A DNA stretch of 61,240 bases, taken from contig CALUKD010000022.1 in assembly GCA_944321125.1 (NCBI GenBank), positions 1 through 61,240 of the forward strand, written 5' to 3'. Position 1 is the stretch's first letter. Each line of letters starts with the position of its first letter. The notes beneath the pieces are model-generated. The model was not told where the DNA came from, made no database searches, and was given only the letters and a program-made list of their open reading frames with translations. Positions 1 to 8,611 of the stretch are shown here, piece by piece. The position numbers were made by a program, and so were the translations under genes. This DNA is from Candidatus Butyricimonas faecavium (lineage in GTDB: Bacteria; Bacteroidota; Bacteroidia; Bacteroidales; Marinifilaceae).

Positions 1-76
1 ATTAAACGTTCATTTAATGATACAAATATAAAACTTTATCCCCGCATGCAATACCTTATTCAGAATAAAATGATAA

Positions 77-205
77 TTAACAGTGTTCTATCATCTCGTC
101 CATTGTACAATCCTCAGTAAAAACACCGTCATGATAGCAGTAAGAGTAATATTGTTTTTCCAACATCATCGGCATCCCGCAATTCTGATAAAATTTGTAT
201 TCCAT
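77..205 (-). CDS. Truncated, degenerate zinc-ribbon small protein (42 aa)
   Basis: This 42-residue frame runs from ATG at 205 to TAA at 77. It resembles the small zinc-ribbon proteins of Bacteroidetes that begin KFCQSCGMP and end near DCTMDEMIE. Here the start reads KFYQNCGMPM, the centre reads YYSYCYHDG and the end reads CTMDEMIEHC. The first Cys of each CxxC knuckle is Tyr (Y6 and Y20), and the usual Gly/Asn/Asp-rich middle is missing, so normal zinc binding is doubtful. A perfect TAnnTTTG box sits 29 bp upstream, which argues that it is still transcribed. It could be a decaying gene or a shortened variant with another role. Family resemblance is from memory; the reading frame was checked codon by codon. 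Confidence 0.55.
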   Translation of the reverse strand: MEYKFYQNCGMPMMLEKQYYSYCYHDGVFTEDCTMDEMIEHC

Positions 206-233
206 AATCTACATCTTAGATTTCATATTACAG

Positions 234-241
234 CAAAGATA
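234..241 (-). promoter_or_regulatory. Bacteroidetes -7 box for the small zinc-ribbon gene
   Basis: On the minus strand this reads TATCTTTG, a perfect match to TAnnTTTG. Transcription would begin about 20-25 nt before the ATG at 205. No clear -33 TTTG was seen. Confidence 0.5.
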
Positions 242-321
242 TGAATTTTACCATCTTATATAATTTTAAGAAACCTATTAACCCCACCCCCGTTAAACAT
301 AAAAATCAAACAAAGACAGAA

Positions 322-1359
322 ATGAAAACATTATTTATTGTAACATTATTGGCGATGGGAATGTTCACAACATACACCAAAGCATGTACCCGTGTAGTAT
401 ACTTGGGTAAAAACGGGATGGTCGTGACCGGCCGAACAATGGATTGGAAAGAAGATTTGAAATCCAACATCTACGTTTTCCCCAGGGGAATCGAGCGGGC
501 AGGAGCAGACAAAGGAAACACCATCCGTTGGAAATCCAAATACGGAAGTGTAATCACCGCAGGATACGACATTGGAACCTCTGACGGGATGAACGAGAAG
601 GGACTAGTTGCCAACCTTTTATATCTGGCTGAATCGGATTATTACAGACCAAACGATACCCGTCCGGTTATGGGAGTCAGCATCTGGACCCAATACGTAC
701 TCGATAACTTTGCAACCGTGGACGAAGCCGTGAAGGAATTAAGCAAGGAAACTTTCCGGATTGATGCCCCGGATATGCCCAACGGGGCAAAATCAACTCT
801 ACATCTCGCCATTTCCGATACAACAGGGAACAGTGCTATATTTGAATATATTAAAGGAAAACTTGTAATACATGAAGGAAAAGAATACCAAGTAATGACA
901 AATTCCCCTTCCTACGAGCAACAAATCACGTTAAATAATTATTGGCAGCAAATCGGTGGACTCGTGATGCTTCCAGGAACGAATCGTGCGGTAGACCGTT
1001 TTGTCAGAGCATCATTTTACATTAATGTTATCCCACAAACAGACAAACAACGAGAAGCCATAGCCGGAGTATTTAGCGTGATACGTAACGTATCGGTTCC
1101 CCTCGGCATTTCCATTCCTGCACAACCCAATATTTCTTCTACCCGTTGGAGAACGGTTTCTGACCAAAAAAACAAGGTATACTTCTTTGAATCCACGATG
1201 ACACCAAACATTTTCTGGATCAACATGAAAGATTTGGACTTCTCTGCCGGAGAGCCTATCAAGAAATTAAATTTGGCAAACGGAGAGACTTATGCCGGAA
1301 ATGCCGTGAAAAATTTGGTTAACAGCCCATCATTTAAGTTTCTATTCGAGGTAATATAA
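322..1359 (+). CDS. Secreted choloylglycine hydrolase-family (linear amide C-N hydrolase) enzyme
   Basis: This Ntn-hydrolase belongs to the bile salt hydrolase/penicillin V acylase family and is 345 aa from the ATG at 322. The open frame extends up to 241, but the start at 322 gives a clean signal peptide ending TKA at residue 21, followed directly by Cys22 in CTRVVY. Cleavage would expose that Cys as the catalytic N-terminal nucleophile. Other expected residues are visible: Arg and Asp in GRTMDW, Asn in MTNSPS and Arg in the DRFVRA segment. Family members hydrolyse amide bonds of conjugated bile acids, penicillin V or N-acyl homoserine lactones, and sequence alone does not decide the substrate. 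Location is periplasmic or outer-surface. A strong hairpin follows the stop, and the gene stands alone. Confidence 0.85.
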   Translation: MKTLFIVTLLAMGMFTTYTKACTRVVYLGKNGMVVTGRTMDWKEDLKSNIYVFPRGIERAGADKGNTIRWKSKYGSVITAGYDIGTSDGMNEKGLVANLLYLAESDYYRPNDTRPVMGVSIWTQYVLDNFATVDEAVKELSKETFRIDAPDMPNGAKSTLHLAISDTTGNSAIFEYIKGKLVIHEGKEYQVMTNSPSYEQQITLNNYWQQIGGLVMLPGTNRAVDRFVRASFYINVIPQTDKQREAIAGVFSVIRNVSVPLGISIPAQPNISSTRWRTVSDQKNKVYFFESTMTPNIFWINMKDLDFSAGEPIKKLNLANGETYAGNAVKNLVNSPSFKFLFEVI

Positions 1360-1377
1360 TGAGATTCTGCGGGATAA

Positions 1378-1422
1378 AGAGGTTGAAGCAAAAAATGTAT
1401 TTTGACTTCAACCTCTCGTTTT
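1378..1422 (+). terminator. Terminator after the choloylglycine hydrolase gene
   Basis: An 11-bp perfect stem, AGAGGTTGAAG (1378-1388) with CTTCAACCTCT (1406-1416), can be extended inward by CAAAA/TTTTG around one bulged A. It is followed by CGTTTTA. Confidence 0.75.
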
Positions 1423-1511
1423 AGGTATATCCTACTGCCTTTAAAAATGAATTCCATTGGAAATAACTAATAAAAATTATACCTAGTCTTTATCCCATTC
1501 ATGGAAGTTAC

Positions 1512-1590
1512 CCGGTTGTTAAGTGACCATTGGGTGGTTGTTAGGCGCATTCGCCGCCTACTCACCGCCTAGTCGCCCGTTAGTCGCCGC
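1512..1590. repeat. GC-rich imperfect direct and inverted repeats
   Basis: GGTTGTTA appears twice (from 1513 and from 1536), TAGTCGCC twice (1570-1577 and 1581-1588) and CGCCTA twice (1555-1560 and 1566-1571). TAGGCG at 1542-1547 can pair with either CGCCTA copy, giving two alternative hairpins. The block stands out from AT-rich flanks. Its function is unknown. Confidence 0.4.
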
Positions 1591-1687
1591 CAATTTAACA
1601 TACCATAAGGATTAATAATACGGGAGATTCTAAAATTTTAGTATATTGCAAAAAAGCCCAAAAAAGGCAAGAGTAGGTATTTTTCCT

Positions 1688-1984
1688 TTAGTTACCATAC
1701 AACAAGAAAAGGACTAGGTAAGATTTCCCCAACCAAAACCCATTAAAACAGCCTTTCTTAAAATTTAATACCGGAAAAAGAGAATCTCCCAGTTTTGATT
1801 CTGAATGTATATCCGGGTCAATCGACCGGAATACGTCCACAATATTATTCGTCATATTGAGTCCCGTTTCCAACGGATTTATAAACTCCGTTAATTTCAA
1901 CCGGAATGAATTACTCTTATGAGAAAACAACTCGAATATTGCATCAATAGATACACACAGCCTAACTGACCGCCATTTCTTTTT
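1688..1984 (-). pseudogene. Possible remnant of an unidentified gene
   Basis: This minus-strand frame is open between two stops, and its codons resemble those of neighbouring genes (ACG, CCG, CGG, TTG). It has no ATG near its upstream end; TTG at 1930 is the only plausible start and gives 80 residues. The readable part includes KLTEFINPLETG and VDVFRSIDPDI. I do not recognise the family. The upstream end runs into the cstA promoter region, as if a longer gene lost its 5' part. A chance open frame is equally possible. Confidence 0.2.
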
Positions 1985-2019
1985 TCATTTTTAAGAATCA
2001 TAATATACTACATTTTTTA

Positions 2020-2027
2020 TAACTTTG
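2020..2027 (+). promoter_or_regulatory. Bacteroidetes -7 box for cstA
   Basis: TAACTTTG matches TAnnTTTG and lies 24 bp upstream of the cstA ATG. No convincing -33 TTTG at the expected distance. Confidence 0.5.
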
Positions 2028-2051
2028 TGATCATGTAAAAATTCCAAGTAA

Positions 2052-3485
2052 ATGCTAACATTTATTATTTCTATCGGTTTATTAATCGTCGCTTATTTTA
2101 CCTACGGGAAATTTGTTGAACGATTTTTCGGAGCTTCATCTACAATTGCGACTCCGGTGAAACGCCTAGCAGACGGGGTGGATTATCACGAGTTAAAACC
2201 TTGGCGAATTTTCGTTATTCAATTTTTGAATATCGCCGGTCTAGGGCCGATCTTCGGGGCGATTCTAGGCGCAGCTTACGGCCCTATGGCCTACATATGG
2301 ATCGTGGTCGGTTGTATCTTCATGGGGGCAACTCACGATTATTTTTCCGGTATGCTTTCTATCCGCCACGATGGAACAAGCCTGCCTGATATTGTCGGGA
2401 AATACCTTGGAAATAACGTGCGCAAATTCATGACATTTTTCACGGGATTTTTATTACTAGCCGTGGGGGTCTCTTTCGTGAACGGACCGGCAGATTTACT
2501 TGGAAACTTGACAAACATGAGCATGACACCTTGGTTATATGTCATTTTTGCTTATTATATTCTGGCAACTTTATTACCTATCGATAAAATCATCGGCAAG
2601 ATTTACCCTTTCATGGGTATGGCTCTCATATTTATGGCAGTAGCCGTTGGGGGTTATCTTGTTTACGGGGGATTATCCGGACAACTTTATCTCGAAGAAT
2701 TGACTTTCGACACGATGAAAAACATGCATACAGATCCGGCGAATAACATTCTATTCCCCATGTTATTTATCGTCATTTCCTGCGGGGCAATCTCCGGTTT
2801 CCATGCCACACAATCCCCCATGATGGCACGCTGTATGACAGATGAAAAATACGGCCGTCCCATTTTCTACGGAGCGATGATCTCGGAAGGAGTCGTAGCC
2901 ATGATTTGGGCTACCGCTGCCATGGCATATTTCGGGGGAGCCGAGGGGTTGAATGAAGCTGCCGCGGCAGGAAAAACACCAGCCATTATTGTAGATGCAA
3001 TCTGCAATTCATGGTTGGGACGTTTTGGGGCAATCATCGCTATTGTCGGAGTTGTTGTTTGCCCGATCACATCCGGAGACACGGCATTCCGTAGCATGCG
3101 ACTAATTATTGCCGATGCTTTAAAATTCAACCAGAAGCCAATCAAAAATCGTCTCATCGTTTCTATCCCAATATTCATTATTGCCTACCTACTCTGCAAC
3201 GTGGATTTCTCTACGATATGGAAATACGTGGGAATCGGGAATCAGGTATTGGCAACCATTACGCTATGGACAGCTGCCACTTATCTAGCTAAAAAAGGGA
3301 AAACCCATTGGATGATGTCCATTCCCGCCACCTTTTTAAGTATCGTATGTACAACTTATTTCTTGATCGCCCCCTATAAAGATGGAGGCTTGTATCTTTC
3401 ACCTTCCATTTGCTATCCGATCGGAATAATCGTGGGAGTTGGTCTTTTCATTTTGTTTATTACGAAAATCACCAGAAACAAATAA
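2052..3485 (+). CDS. cstA: CstA-family carbon starvation / peptide-pyruvate transporter
   Basis: This 477-aa polytopic inner-membrane protein of the CstA family is related to E. coli CstA and BtsT/YjiY, which import peptides and pyruvate. Family landmarks are visible: KPWRIFVIQFLNIAGLGPI around residues 50-70, GAAYGP, the segment THDYFSGMLSIRHDG near residue 100, and CGAISGFHATQSPMMARC near residue 245. It is the shorter form usual in Bacteroidetes, lacking part of the C-terminal region of the roughly 700-aa enterobacterial protein. It is monocistronic, with a -7 box just upstream and a terminator at its end. Peptide or pyruvate uptake fits the apparent amino-acid and organic-acid lifestyle. 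Family assignment is firm; substrate is inferred. Confidence 0.9.
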   Translation: MLTFIISIGLLIVAYFTYGKFVERFFGASSTIATPVKRLADGVDYHELKPWRIFVIQFLNIAGLGPIFGAILGAAYGPMAYIWIVVGCIFMGATHDYFSGMLSIRHDGTSLPDIVGKYLGNNVRKFMTFFTGFLLLAVGVSFVNGPADLLGNLTNMSMTPWLYVIFAYYILATLLPIDKIIGKIYPFMGMALIFMAVAVGGYLVYGGLSGQLYLEELTFDTMKNMHTDPANNILFPMLFIVISCGAISGFHATQSPMMARCMTDEKYGRPIFYGAMISEGVVAMIWATAAMAYFGGAEGLNEAAAAGKTPAIIVDAICNSWLGRFGAIIAIVGVVVCPITSGDTAFRSMRLIIADALKFNQKPIKNRLIVSIPIFIIAYLLCNVDFSTIWKYVGIGNQVLATITLWTAATYLAKKGKTHWMMSIPATFLSIVCTTYFLIAPYKDGGLYLSPSICYPIGIIVGVGLFILFITKITRNK

Positions 3486-3490
3486 AAAAA

Positions 3491-3522
3491 GCTGTCTAAA
3501 AAATAAATAGACAGCCTTTTTT
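3491..3522 (+). terminator. Rho-independent terminator after cstA
   Basis: Stem GCTGTCTA (3491-3498) with TAGACAGC (3508-3515), followed by CTTTTTT. An A-run before the stem would also serve leftward transcription. Confidence 0.85.
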
Positions 3523-3628
3523 CTTCATTTTAGAAGGTTATTTAAAAAGTACTTAGATACAAGTCTCTGATTAACAAAGACGAGCGAGTGTACTAAACAC
3601 CTTCTTCATCACACTAAAGAAAACATTA

Positions 3629-4855
3629 TCAATTCATTCGAATAGCTCGAACAGCTTTCCCTCCACTTCTCTTTTCTCCTTCCGCATTATATTTTTCTTC
3701 TTCCATTTTAGCCTTATCCGCACCAAGCGTATCGCCGTTTTGGATTAACAAACGAGCTTTAGAATTCATCAAATTAGCTTTATTGAAATAATCTTTTGTT
3801 TGAGCACATCTAGCATCAATCCAATCGATTCCTTCCTGCACGAGAGCTTTATCGTCACAACCCGTCAGAGCCTCAATATTATTCTGAAAATACATTTGGT
3901 CCTCACCATTCCTGAACACATTATATTTAAACGCTTCCCGCATACTATTCAACATTCCCTTATAATCCCCTTTCCGAATATATTCAGCCGTGTATAAATT
4001 AGCTAAAGCACCCGGAACAAAAGCATAATCCAAAGATTGAAGTAGTTTAATCAATTCAGTGTTTCTAACCTCATCAAATTCTCCGTTACCGGGACGCCAA
4101 AATACGATCTCTGCCACTGCACCCTTGATTGACATTTCCAACTTATAATCTACAACTTCTTTACCAGCCACCTCATAGAAGCGCTCGATATTGGCAATCA
4201 CTTGTTTTAAAGGCTTTGACAACGGATCTGTTATATTCTTTTTAATCAAATCCCAATTTTCCTTCGTAGCAATTTCATCATCCGACAATGCATTTAAATA
4301 TTCGGTGGCGACAGCACCTTGCTTTTCCTGCATATAGGCAGAAGCTAAAACCGCTAGATAACGACTTAATAAATCAATATTTCGTTCTCCTGCCTCATAT
4401 CTTTTAGTTAAACCACTCAAATTGTTTTGAGGATCTTTTGCAATTTTACCACCTTCCATTAACCATTCTGCAGACCCCGCACCCACCATTTTGTGAACGA
4501 CTTGCTGCGTATTCGGATCCACGAAAACTAATGTCGGAAAAGCTTTCACTTCAAATTTATCTTTCAACATCACACCATCCGCATCTTTCTCCATGTCATA
4601 TTTTACATTTATGAAATCTGCATTAAACTGATTTCCCACGTCTTCACGGGTAAATACTTGCGATGATAACATTTTACAAGGTCCACACCAAGAAGTATAG
4701 CAATCGATAAAGATCAACTTTTTCTCTTTCTTAGCCTTTTTTAAAACTTTCTTCCATTCTTTTGTCTGTTCAAAAGTAATTCCCTTACTTTGAGCTTCTG
4801 TACCCCAAATAATTCCGACTATCAAAACGATCAACACAAATAATTTCTTCATCAT
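3629..4855 (-). CDS. Periplasmic thioredoxin-fold protein with helical C-terminal region
   Basis: This exported thiol-disulfide protein is about 408 aa. I place the start at the MMKKLF methionines (4855/4852) because a signal peptide ending GTEAQ follows; the longer frame to 4891 adds only a non-hydrophobic leader. The thioredoxin domain covers roughly residues 20-140, with active site SWCGPCKM (Cys near 56 and 59) and cis-proline in KAFPTLVF. The remaining 250 or so residues are helix-rich, charged and of unknown function. Its domain order matches the third thioredoxin domain plus C-terminal part of the protein at 6710-8593, so the two look like paralogues. It is the last gene of the leftward SusCD/thioredoxin locus. 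The redox partner is unknown. Confidence 0.8.
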   Translation of the reverse strand: MMKKLFVLIVLIVGIIWGTEAQSKGITFEQTKEWKKVLKKAKKEKKLIFIDCYTSWCGPCKMLSSQVFTREDVGNQFNADFINVKYDMEKDADGVMLKDKFEVKAFPTLVFVDPNTQQVVHKMVGAGSAEWLMEGGKIAKDPQNNLSGLTKRYEAGERNIDLLSRYLAVLASAYMQEKQGAVATEYLNALSDDEIATKENWDLIKKNITDPLSKPLKQVIANIERFYEVAGKEVVDYKLEMSIKGAVAEIVFWRPGNGEFDEVRNTELIKLLQSLDYAFVPGALANLYTAEYIRKGDYKGMLNSMREAFKYNVFRNGEDQMYFQNNIEALTGCDDKALVQEGIDWIDARCAQTKDYFNKANLMNSKARLLIQNGDTLGADKAKMEEEKYNAEGEKRSGGKAVRAIRMN

Positions 4856-4890
4856 ATAAAACTTTAATTGAATATACTCTGCTAGTATCA

Positions 4891-5385
4891 TTATTTAAAC
4901 TTCTTCTGCAAATTAGCAACAATCGTGTCGAACTCTTCGGTCATCCCTTTTTTGAATTCGGGGGAAAGTTCGTCAAATCCATTATAAACGGATAACACAA
5001 CTTCACATTTTTTATCCCCTTTGGAATGAACTTCAAAAGCATAAACCCACTGTTTATTACCCGCGTAATCCGATTGGGTAACAAAATAACAAATTTTGAA
5101 GACATCATAGTCAATCACGCTGATATATTGACTTCTTTTTTTATCGTCTTTTCCCGTCAATTCGATTTTAGCATTCAAAGCCTTCTCCTCGCAAGTAAAT
5201 TTCTTCACGCCCGAAAACTTCTTGTAATTTGCCGGTTCCGAGATATAATCCCACACTTTTTGGGCAGATACTTTCAACACTATCTTTTTCTCGATGGCAG
5301 GCGGGACTTTTTTCGCTGCTGTCATTTGTGCCGAAACCAATCCGGACATGCAACACATCAATACAAAACAAAGTAATATTTTCAT
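4891..5385 (-). CDS. Exported SRPBCC (START/polyketide cyclase-like) domain protein
   Basis: This 164-aa protein has a signal peptide (start MKILLCFVLM at 5385, cleavage near VSAQ) and then one domain. The pattern IVLKVSAQKVWDYISEPANYKKF near the start of the mature part is typical of SRPBCC/polyketide-cyclase-like ligand-binding folds. The ending EFDTIVANLQKKF is the long C-terminal helix that closes the hydrophobic cavity. The open frame to 5457 adds residues before the signal peptide and is less likely. It lies between two thioredoxin-type genes in the same direction, and such domains often bind hydrophobic ligands. The ligand cannot be predicted. Fold assignment is by pattern only. Confidence 0.65.
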   Translation of the reverse strand: MKILLCFVLMCCMSGLVSAQMTAAKKVPPAIEKKIVLKVSAQKVWDYISEPANYKKFSGVKKFTCEEKALNAKIELTGKDDKKRSQYISVIDYDVFKICYFVTQSDYAGNKQWVYAFEVHSKGDKKCEVVLSVYNGFDELSPEFKKGMTEEFDTIVANLQKKFK

Positions 5386-5497
5386 TTCCTTTATCGTTAT
5401 ATTTTCTAAAAGAAGTAGGGAGATGCATGCAAAGAACTGTGTGATAAGAAGAAGCATTTACTCCCGACCTTACACGTCATCCCCCTACCCCCTTTTA

Positions 5498-6676
5498 CTA
5501 CATTCCCATGGCGGGCATTACTACACTTTTCTTTTTCCCACTAAGTAATTCTTCTAGTTTATCCGTCAAAGCCTTTCCGCGCAAATTCTTCGCCACGATT
5601 TTTCCCTCCTTATCCAAAACCAAAATATAAGGGATTCCCGAGAACTGATATTGTTTCATCACGTCTTTACCGGCCTTCGGGGCCTGCGCTTGTGCCCAAG
5701 GCATATTTTCTTCCTTCATGGCTTTTTTCCAAGCCGCATCATCTTTATCAATCGAAACACTAAAAAATGCCACGCCCTTTTTACTGTACTCCTTGTAAGC
5801 CTCTTTCAAATGAGGAATTTCTGCCCGACAAGGTCCACACCAAGAGGCCCAGAAATCTAACACAAGAATTTTTCCTTTAAAATCCTGTGGTCCCAGACTC
5901 TTTTTCCCGTCAGGAGTTGGGAATGAAAATTCCGGGGCAACTTTACCCTCAGCTAAACGTTCTTTCTGAGCTTTCGCTTCTGCCATTTCTGCCTTATATT
6001 TCAACAAAGGAGCATAATTCGGGTTTTTACTTTCTAAACGGGCCAATACGTGTTGTACCAATTCCTCGTTTTCTTCTCCCCTCAAAGAAGGTAACACAGC
6101 CAACACACTATTCCGGTCAGCATAATGTTCAGCCAGAAAACGCATCCTTGCCCTTGATTCATTCCCTAGCATATCATAGAACTTACCGGAAACTTCCTGC
6201 TTTGCCTGATCATCAATACCCTGAATACGGTATACTCCTCGAGATATGCCAATCATCAACTGGTATCCCCGGTATCCATCCCAATTCATCAGATTCATAA
6301 CTTCGTTATTCGGCCCTCCTTTAATGTACACGTAAGGCGGGTTCTTTATTTTTATCTTAGCAGTATCCTCTCCCCTGAAATTAATCTCCAGATCTTCATC
6401 TTCTGCCCAAAATTGCACAGATTGCCACTTTTGACAATCTAGCGTGTAAACACCCGGTTTATTTACCTTCATTTTAAACTCGTATGTCCCATCATCTTTC
6501 ACCTTACACGAATCGATAATTATCTTATCGAATCCCTGTCGTTCAATAATTTCCATATTAAACCGATTATAAGGAAATTTCACTTTTCCCTTAATTGTAA
6601 TCGTTTTTTGAGCGAAAACACTATTGGTAGTCACCATGACACAAACCAATAATAATAATCTTAAAATCTTTCTCAT
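5498..6676 (-). CDS. TlpA/ResA-type thiol-disulfide oxidoreductase with N-terminal DUF4369-like domain
   Basis: This exported protein is about 392 aa from MRKILRLL at 6676, with signal peptide cleavage near SVFAQ. Residues about 25-115 form a beta-rich domain like DUF4369 (ITIKGKV, then DGTYEFKMKV), common in Bacteroidetes ahead of AhpC/TSA-like redoxin domains. A helical linker follows. The C-terminal redoxin domain starts near residue 245 (APEFSFPTPDGKK) and contains WASWCGPCRAEI (Cys near 280 and 283) and cis-Pro in GIPYILVLD. Relatives reduce periplasmic disulfides, for example in cytochrome c maturation. It sits 33 bp after the three-domain thioredoxin gene and probably shares its transcript. 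Confidence 0.85.
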   Translation of the reverse strand: MRKILRLLLLVCVMVTTNSVFAQKTITIKGKVKFPYNRFNMEIIERQGFDKIIIDSCKVKDDGTYEFKMKVNKPGVYTLDCQKWQSVQFWAEDEDLEINFRGEDTAKIKIKNPPYVYIKGGPNNEVMNLMNWDGYRGYQLMIGISRGVYRIQGIDDQAKQEVSGKFYDMLGNESRARMRFLAEHYADRNSVLAVLPSLRGEENEELVQHVLARLESKNPNYAPLLKYKAEMAEAKAQKERLAEGKVAPEFSFPTPDGKKSLGPQDFKGKILVLDFWASWCGPCRAEIPHLKEAYKEYSKKGVAFFSVSIDKDDAAWKKAMKEENMPWAQAQAPKAGKDVMKQYQFSGIPYILVLDKEGKIVAKNLRGKALTDKLEELLSGKKKSVVMPAMGM

Positions 6677-6709
6677 AAATATCATTTTAGTCCATTAAAA
6701 TCTCTTTGT

Positions 6710-8593
6710 TTACTGTACATCAGCCTTTAAGTCTTTTGCCAGTCTCTCAAAATATGTCCGGTAAGACATCATATTACTTTTTCCTTCTGCCTCATTTTTA
6801 GCAGCTTTGACTGCCGCATCATCAAACCATTGAGCCGCTAACAATCTTAACGCCTTATCTTTACATTGCTTATTTACCCGTAATCCCCAATTATAAAGCA
6901 GTAAATCAGAAACTTTACCTTGTTTAATACGTTCCGTTCCTAAAGCGATGTAAGTTTTCCAATCACCAAGTTTCTCCGCGTTCATCATTTCCGCACCTGA
7001 AGCAATATCTTCCCAACCATCCACGTTCGCTTTTTCCATCCGTTTCACGTAACGTTTAAAGCCTTTCTTATCCAACACCAGCTGATCTCCTTCTTTATTC
7101 ACAAACTGGTTAGCACCACCTCCCCACACGTTCTGAATTTTCCGTTTCACATCTCGTTCTCCATAAATAGAGTAGAATTCATCCCGATGTTCATACACGT
7201 ATTGAAACAAATCCGAATCAACATCATTTATATACTTAACAAATATATCCCAATACTTTCTCTCTTTTAAATTATTCTTATCTAATGTTGCAAAATAATC
7301 CAAACTAACTTCCCCTGCTTTTTCACTCAAGGATGCATTTCCCAAATAAGTAAGATATGCCTGAATGAACTCCGGATCCCGGTTCCCCTTTTGGTATTCA
7401 GCATCTGCATAGGCCAATCCTTTCCCCTCAAAAGCGATCTGAGCCTGCTCTATTAATTCCTTCAACCCAGGAGCCCCTACCAGACTATGCACAACTTCAC
7501 CCTGCCCATTAATAAAAAGCAATGTCGGATATGCCTTCACTCCAAAACGATCTTTCAAATTTATCCCTTCCCCCTTTTCCATATCCATTTTCAAGTTCAC
7601 GAAATGCTCGTTGAAAAAGTTTGCCGCATCAGGATCGGTAAACACGGTTCTCGCAAGCTGTTTACAAGGTCCACACCAAGAAGTATAACAATCCATGAAA
7701 ATAAGTTTATTTTCTTGTCGAGCTTGCTCTAACGCCCGGTTCCAATCTCCCTCGATAAACTCTATCCCTTTGGCTTTCTCTAATGCCGTCTTACCGAAAC
7801 CGATAAACTCATCTCCTTCCGTGTATCCACCCTCCATATAAACCAATTTTCCATCACCATTGATAAACAGGAATGCCGGATAACCACTCGTACCATATTT
7901 TTCAGCAAGCTCCTTTTCTTTCCCAAAATGTATTTTCAAGTTTATAAAATTCCGGTTATAAAAATCAGCCACATCATTCAATGAAAATACATTCTTCACC
8001 ATCAACATGCAAGGTTGGCAATAATCCGTATAAGCATCAATAAAAATCAATCGATTTTCTTTCTTCGCTTTCGCCATTGCATCCTTCAAGCTAATTTCTT
8101 CAAACAGAATCGAACGTGTATTATTTCTCTTCACTTCAGCATCTTCCAACGCTTTGTTCCCTACCTCCACGAATTTTTCCGGTTTTTGTGCCAGAAGATA
8201 AGGACTCACTACCCCAAGGATATCCCCGTTAGGCATGAAAAAACCATATGTCGGGTACATATTCATCATTAATTTAGGTGCAAATGCCTGACCAGCCTCA
8301 GACCCCATATCAATCTGAATAGCAATCACGTGCTGATCACAAAAATCCATAATTTCCGAAATTGAAAACAATTTCCGTTCTGCGACATCCAGCTTCTTCT
8401 GATCCTCCGGGGTTCGAGCTTTTCGCATGGCATCCACGAACACGATTTTTCCTTCTTTTTGTGCCAACTCTGCCGCTTGTTCCCAAGTCAGGTTTTTAAA
8501 CACGGATTTGTACTTCTGTGCGTTCACCGATGAAACAAACATCATCAATAAACAAATAATGATCCCGGTTCCTAATAATCTAATCTTTTCCAT
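6710..8593 (-). CDS. Exported protein with three tandem thioredoxin domains, the first lacking active-site cysteines
   Basis: This protein has 627 aa and a signal peptide ending VNAQ (residue 26). Three consecutive thioredoxin-like domains are visible. Domain 1 (about 30-150) has FVDAMRKARTPED where CxxC should be, but keeps cis-Pro in MYPTYGFF. Domain 2 (about 160-275) has DYCQPC (Cys192, Cys195) and GYPAFLF. Domain 3 (about 280-385) has the classical SWCGPC (Cys307, Cys310) and AYPTLLF. A helix-rich region of about 240 residues follows, as in the paralogue at 3629-4855. The graded loss of active sites suggests that domain 1 binds and domains 2-3 do chemistry; that is inference. It follows the SusCD lipoprotein genes across a hairpin. 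Confidence 0.8.
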   Translation of the reverse strand: MEKIRLLGTGIIICLLMMFVSSVNAQKYKSVFKNLTWEQAAELAQKEGKIVFVDAMRKARTPEDQKKLDVAERKLFSISEIMDFCDQHVIAIQIDMGSEAGQAFAPKLMMNMYPTYGFFMPNGDILGVVSPYLLAQKPEKFVEVGNKALEDAEVKRNNTRSILFEEISLKDAMAKAKKENRLIFIDAYTDYCQPCMLMVKNVFSLNDVADFYNRNFINLKIHFGKEKELAEKYGTSGYPAFLFINGDGKLVYMEGGYTEGDEFIGFGKTALEKAKGIEFIEGDWNRALEQARQENKLIFMDCYTSWCGPCKQLARTVFTDPDAANFFNEHFVNLKMDMEKGEGINLKDRFGVKAYPTLLFINGQGEVVHSLVGAPGLKELIEQAQIAFEGKGLAYADAEYQKGNRDPEFIQAYLTYLGNASLSEKAGEVSLDYFATLDKNNLKERKYWDIFVKYINDVDSDLFQYVYEHRDEFYSIYGERDVKRKIQNVWGGGANQFVNKEGDQLVLDKKGFKRYVKRMEKANVDGWEDIASGAEMMNAEKLGDWKTYIALGTERIKQGKVSDLLLYNWGLRVNKQCKDKALRLLAAQWFDDAAVKAAKNEAEGKSNMMSYRTYFERLAKDLKADVQ

Positions 8594-8611
8594 ACGGATT
8601 CATACATTTTT

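Larger units (their letters stand above)
1425..2019. other. Long intergenic stretch with GC-rich repeats and an ORF remnant
   Basis: The 692-bp gap between the hydrolase and cstA holds three things besides the terminator and the cstA promoter: AT-rich sequence, an unusually GC-rich repeat block at 1512-1590, and an open but startless minus-strand frame at 1688-1984. I see no RNA gene. Confidence 0.5.

Noticed and set aside
4855-4891. Upstream start giving a one-base overlap with the SRPBCC gene
   Set aside because: The extra residues precede a clean signal peptide; the MMKKLF start is more plausible.
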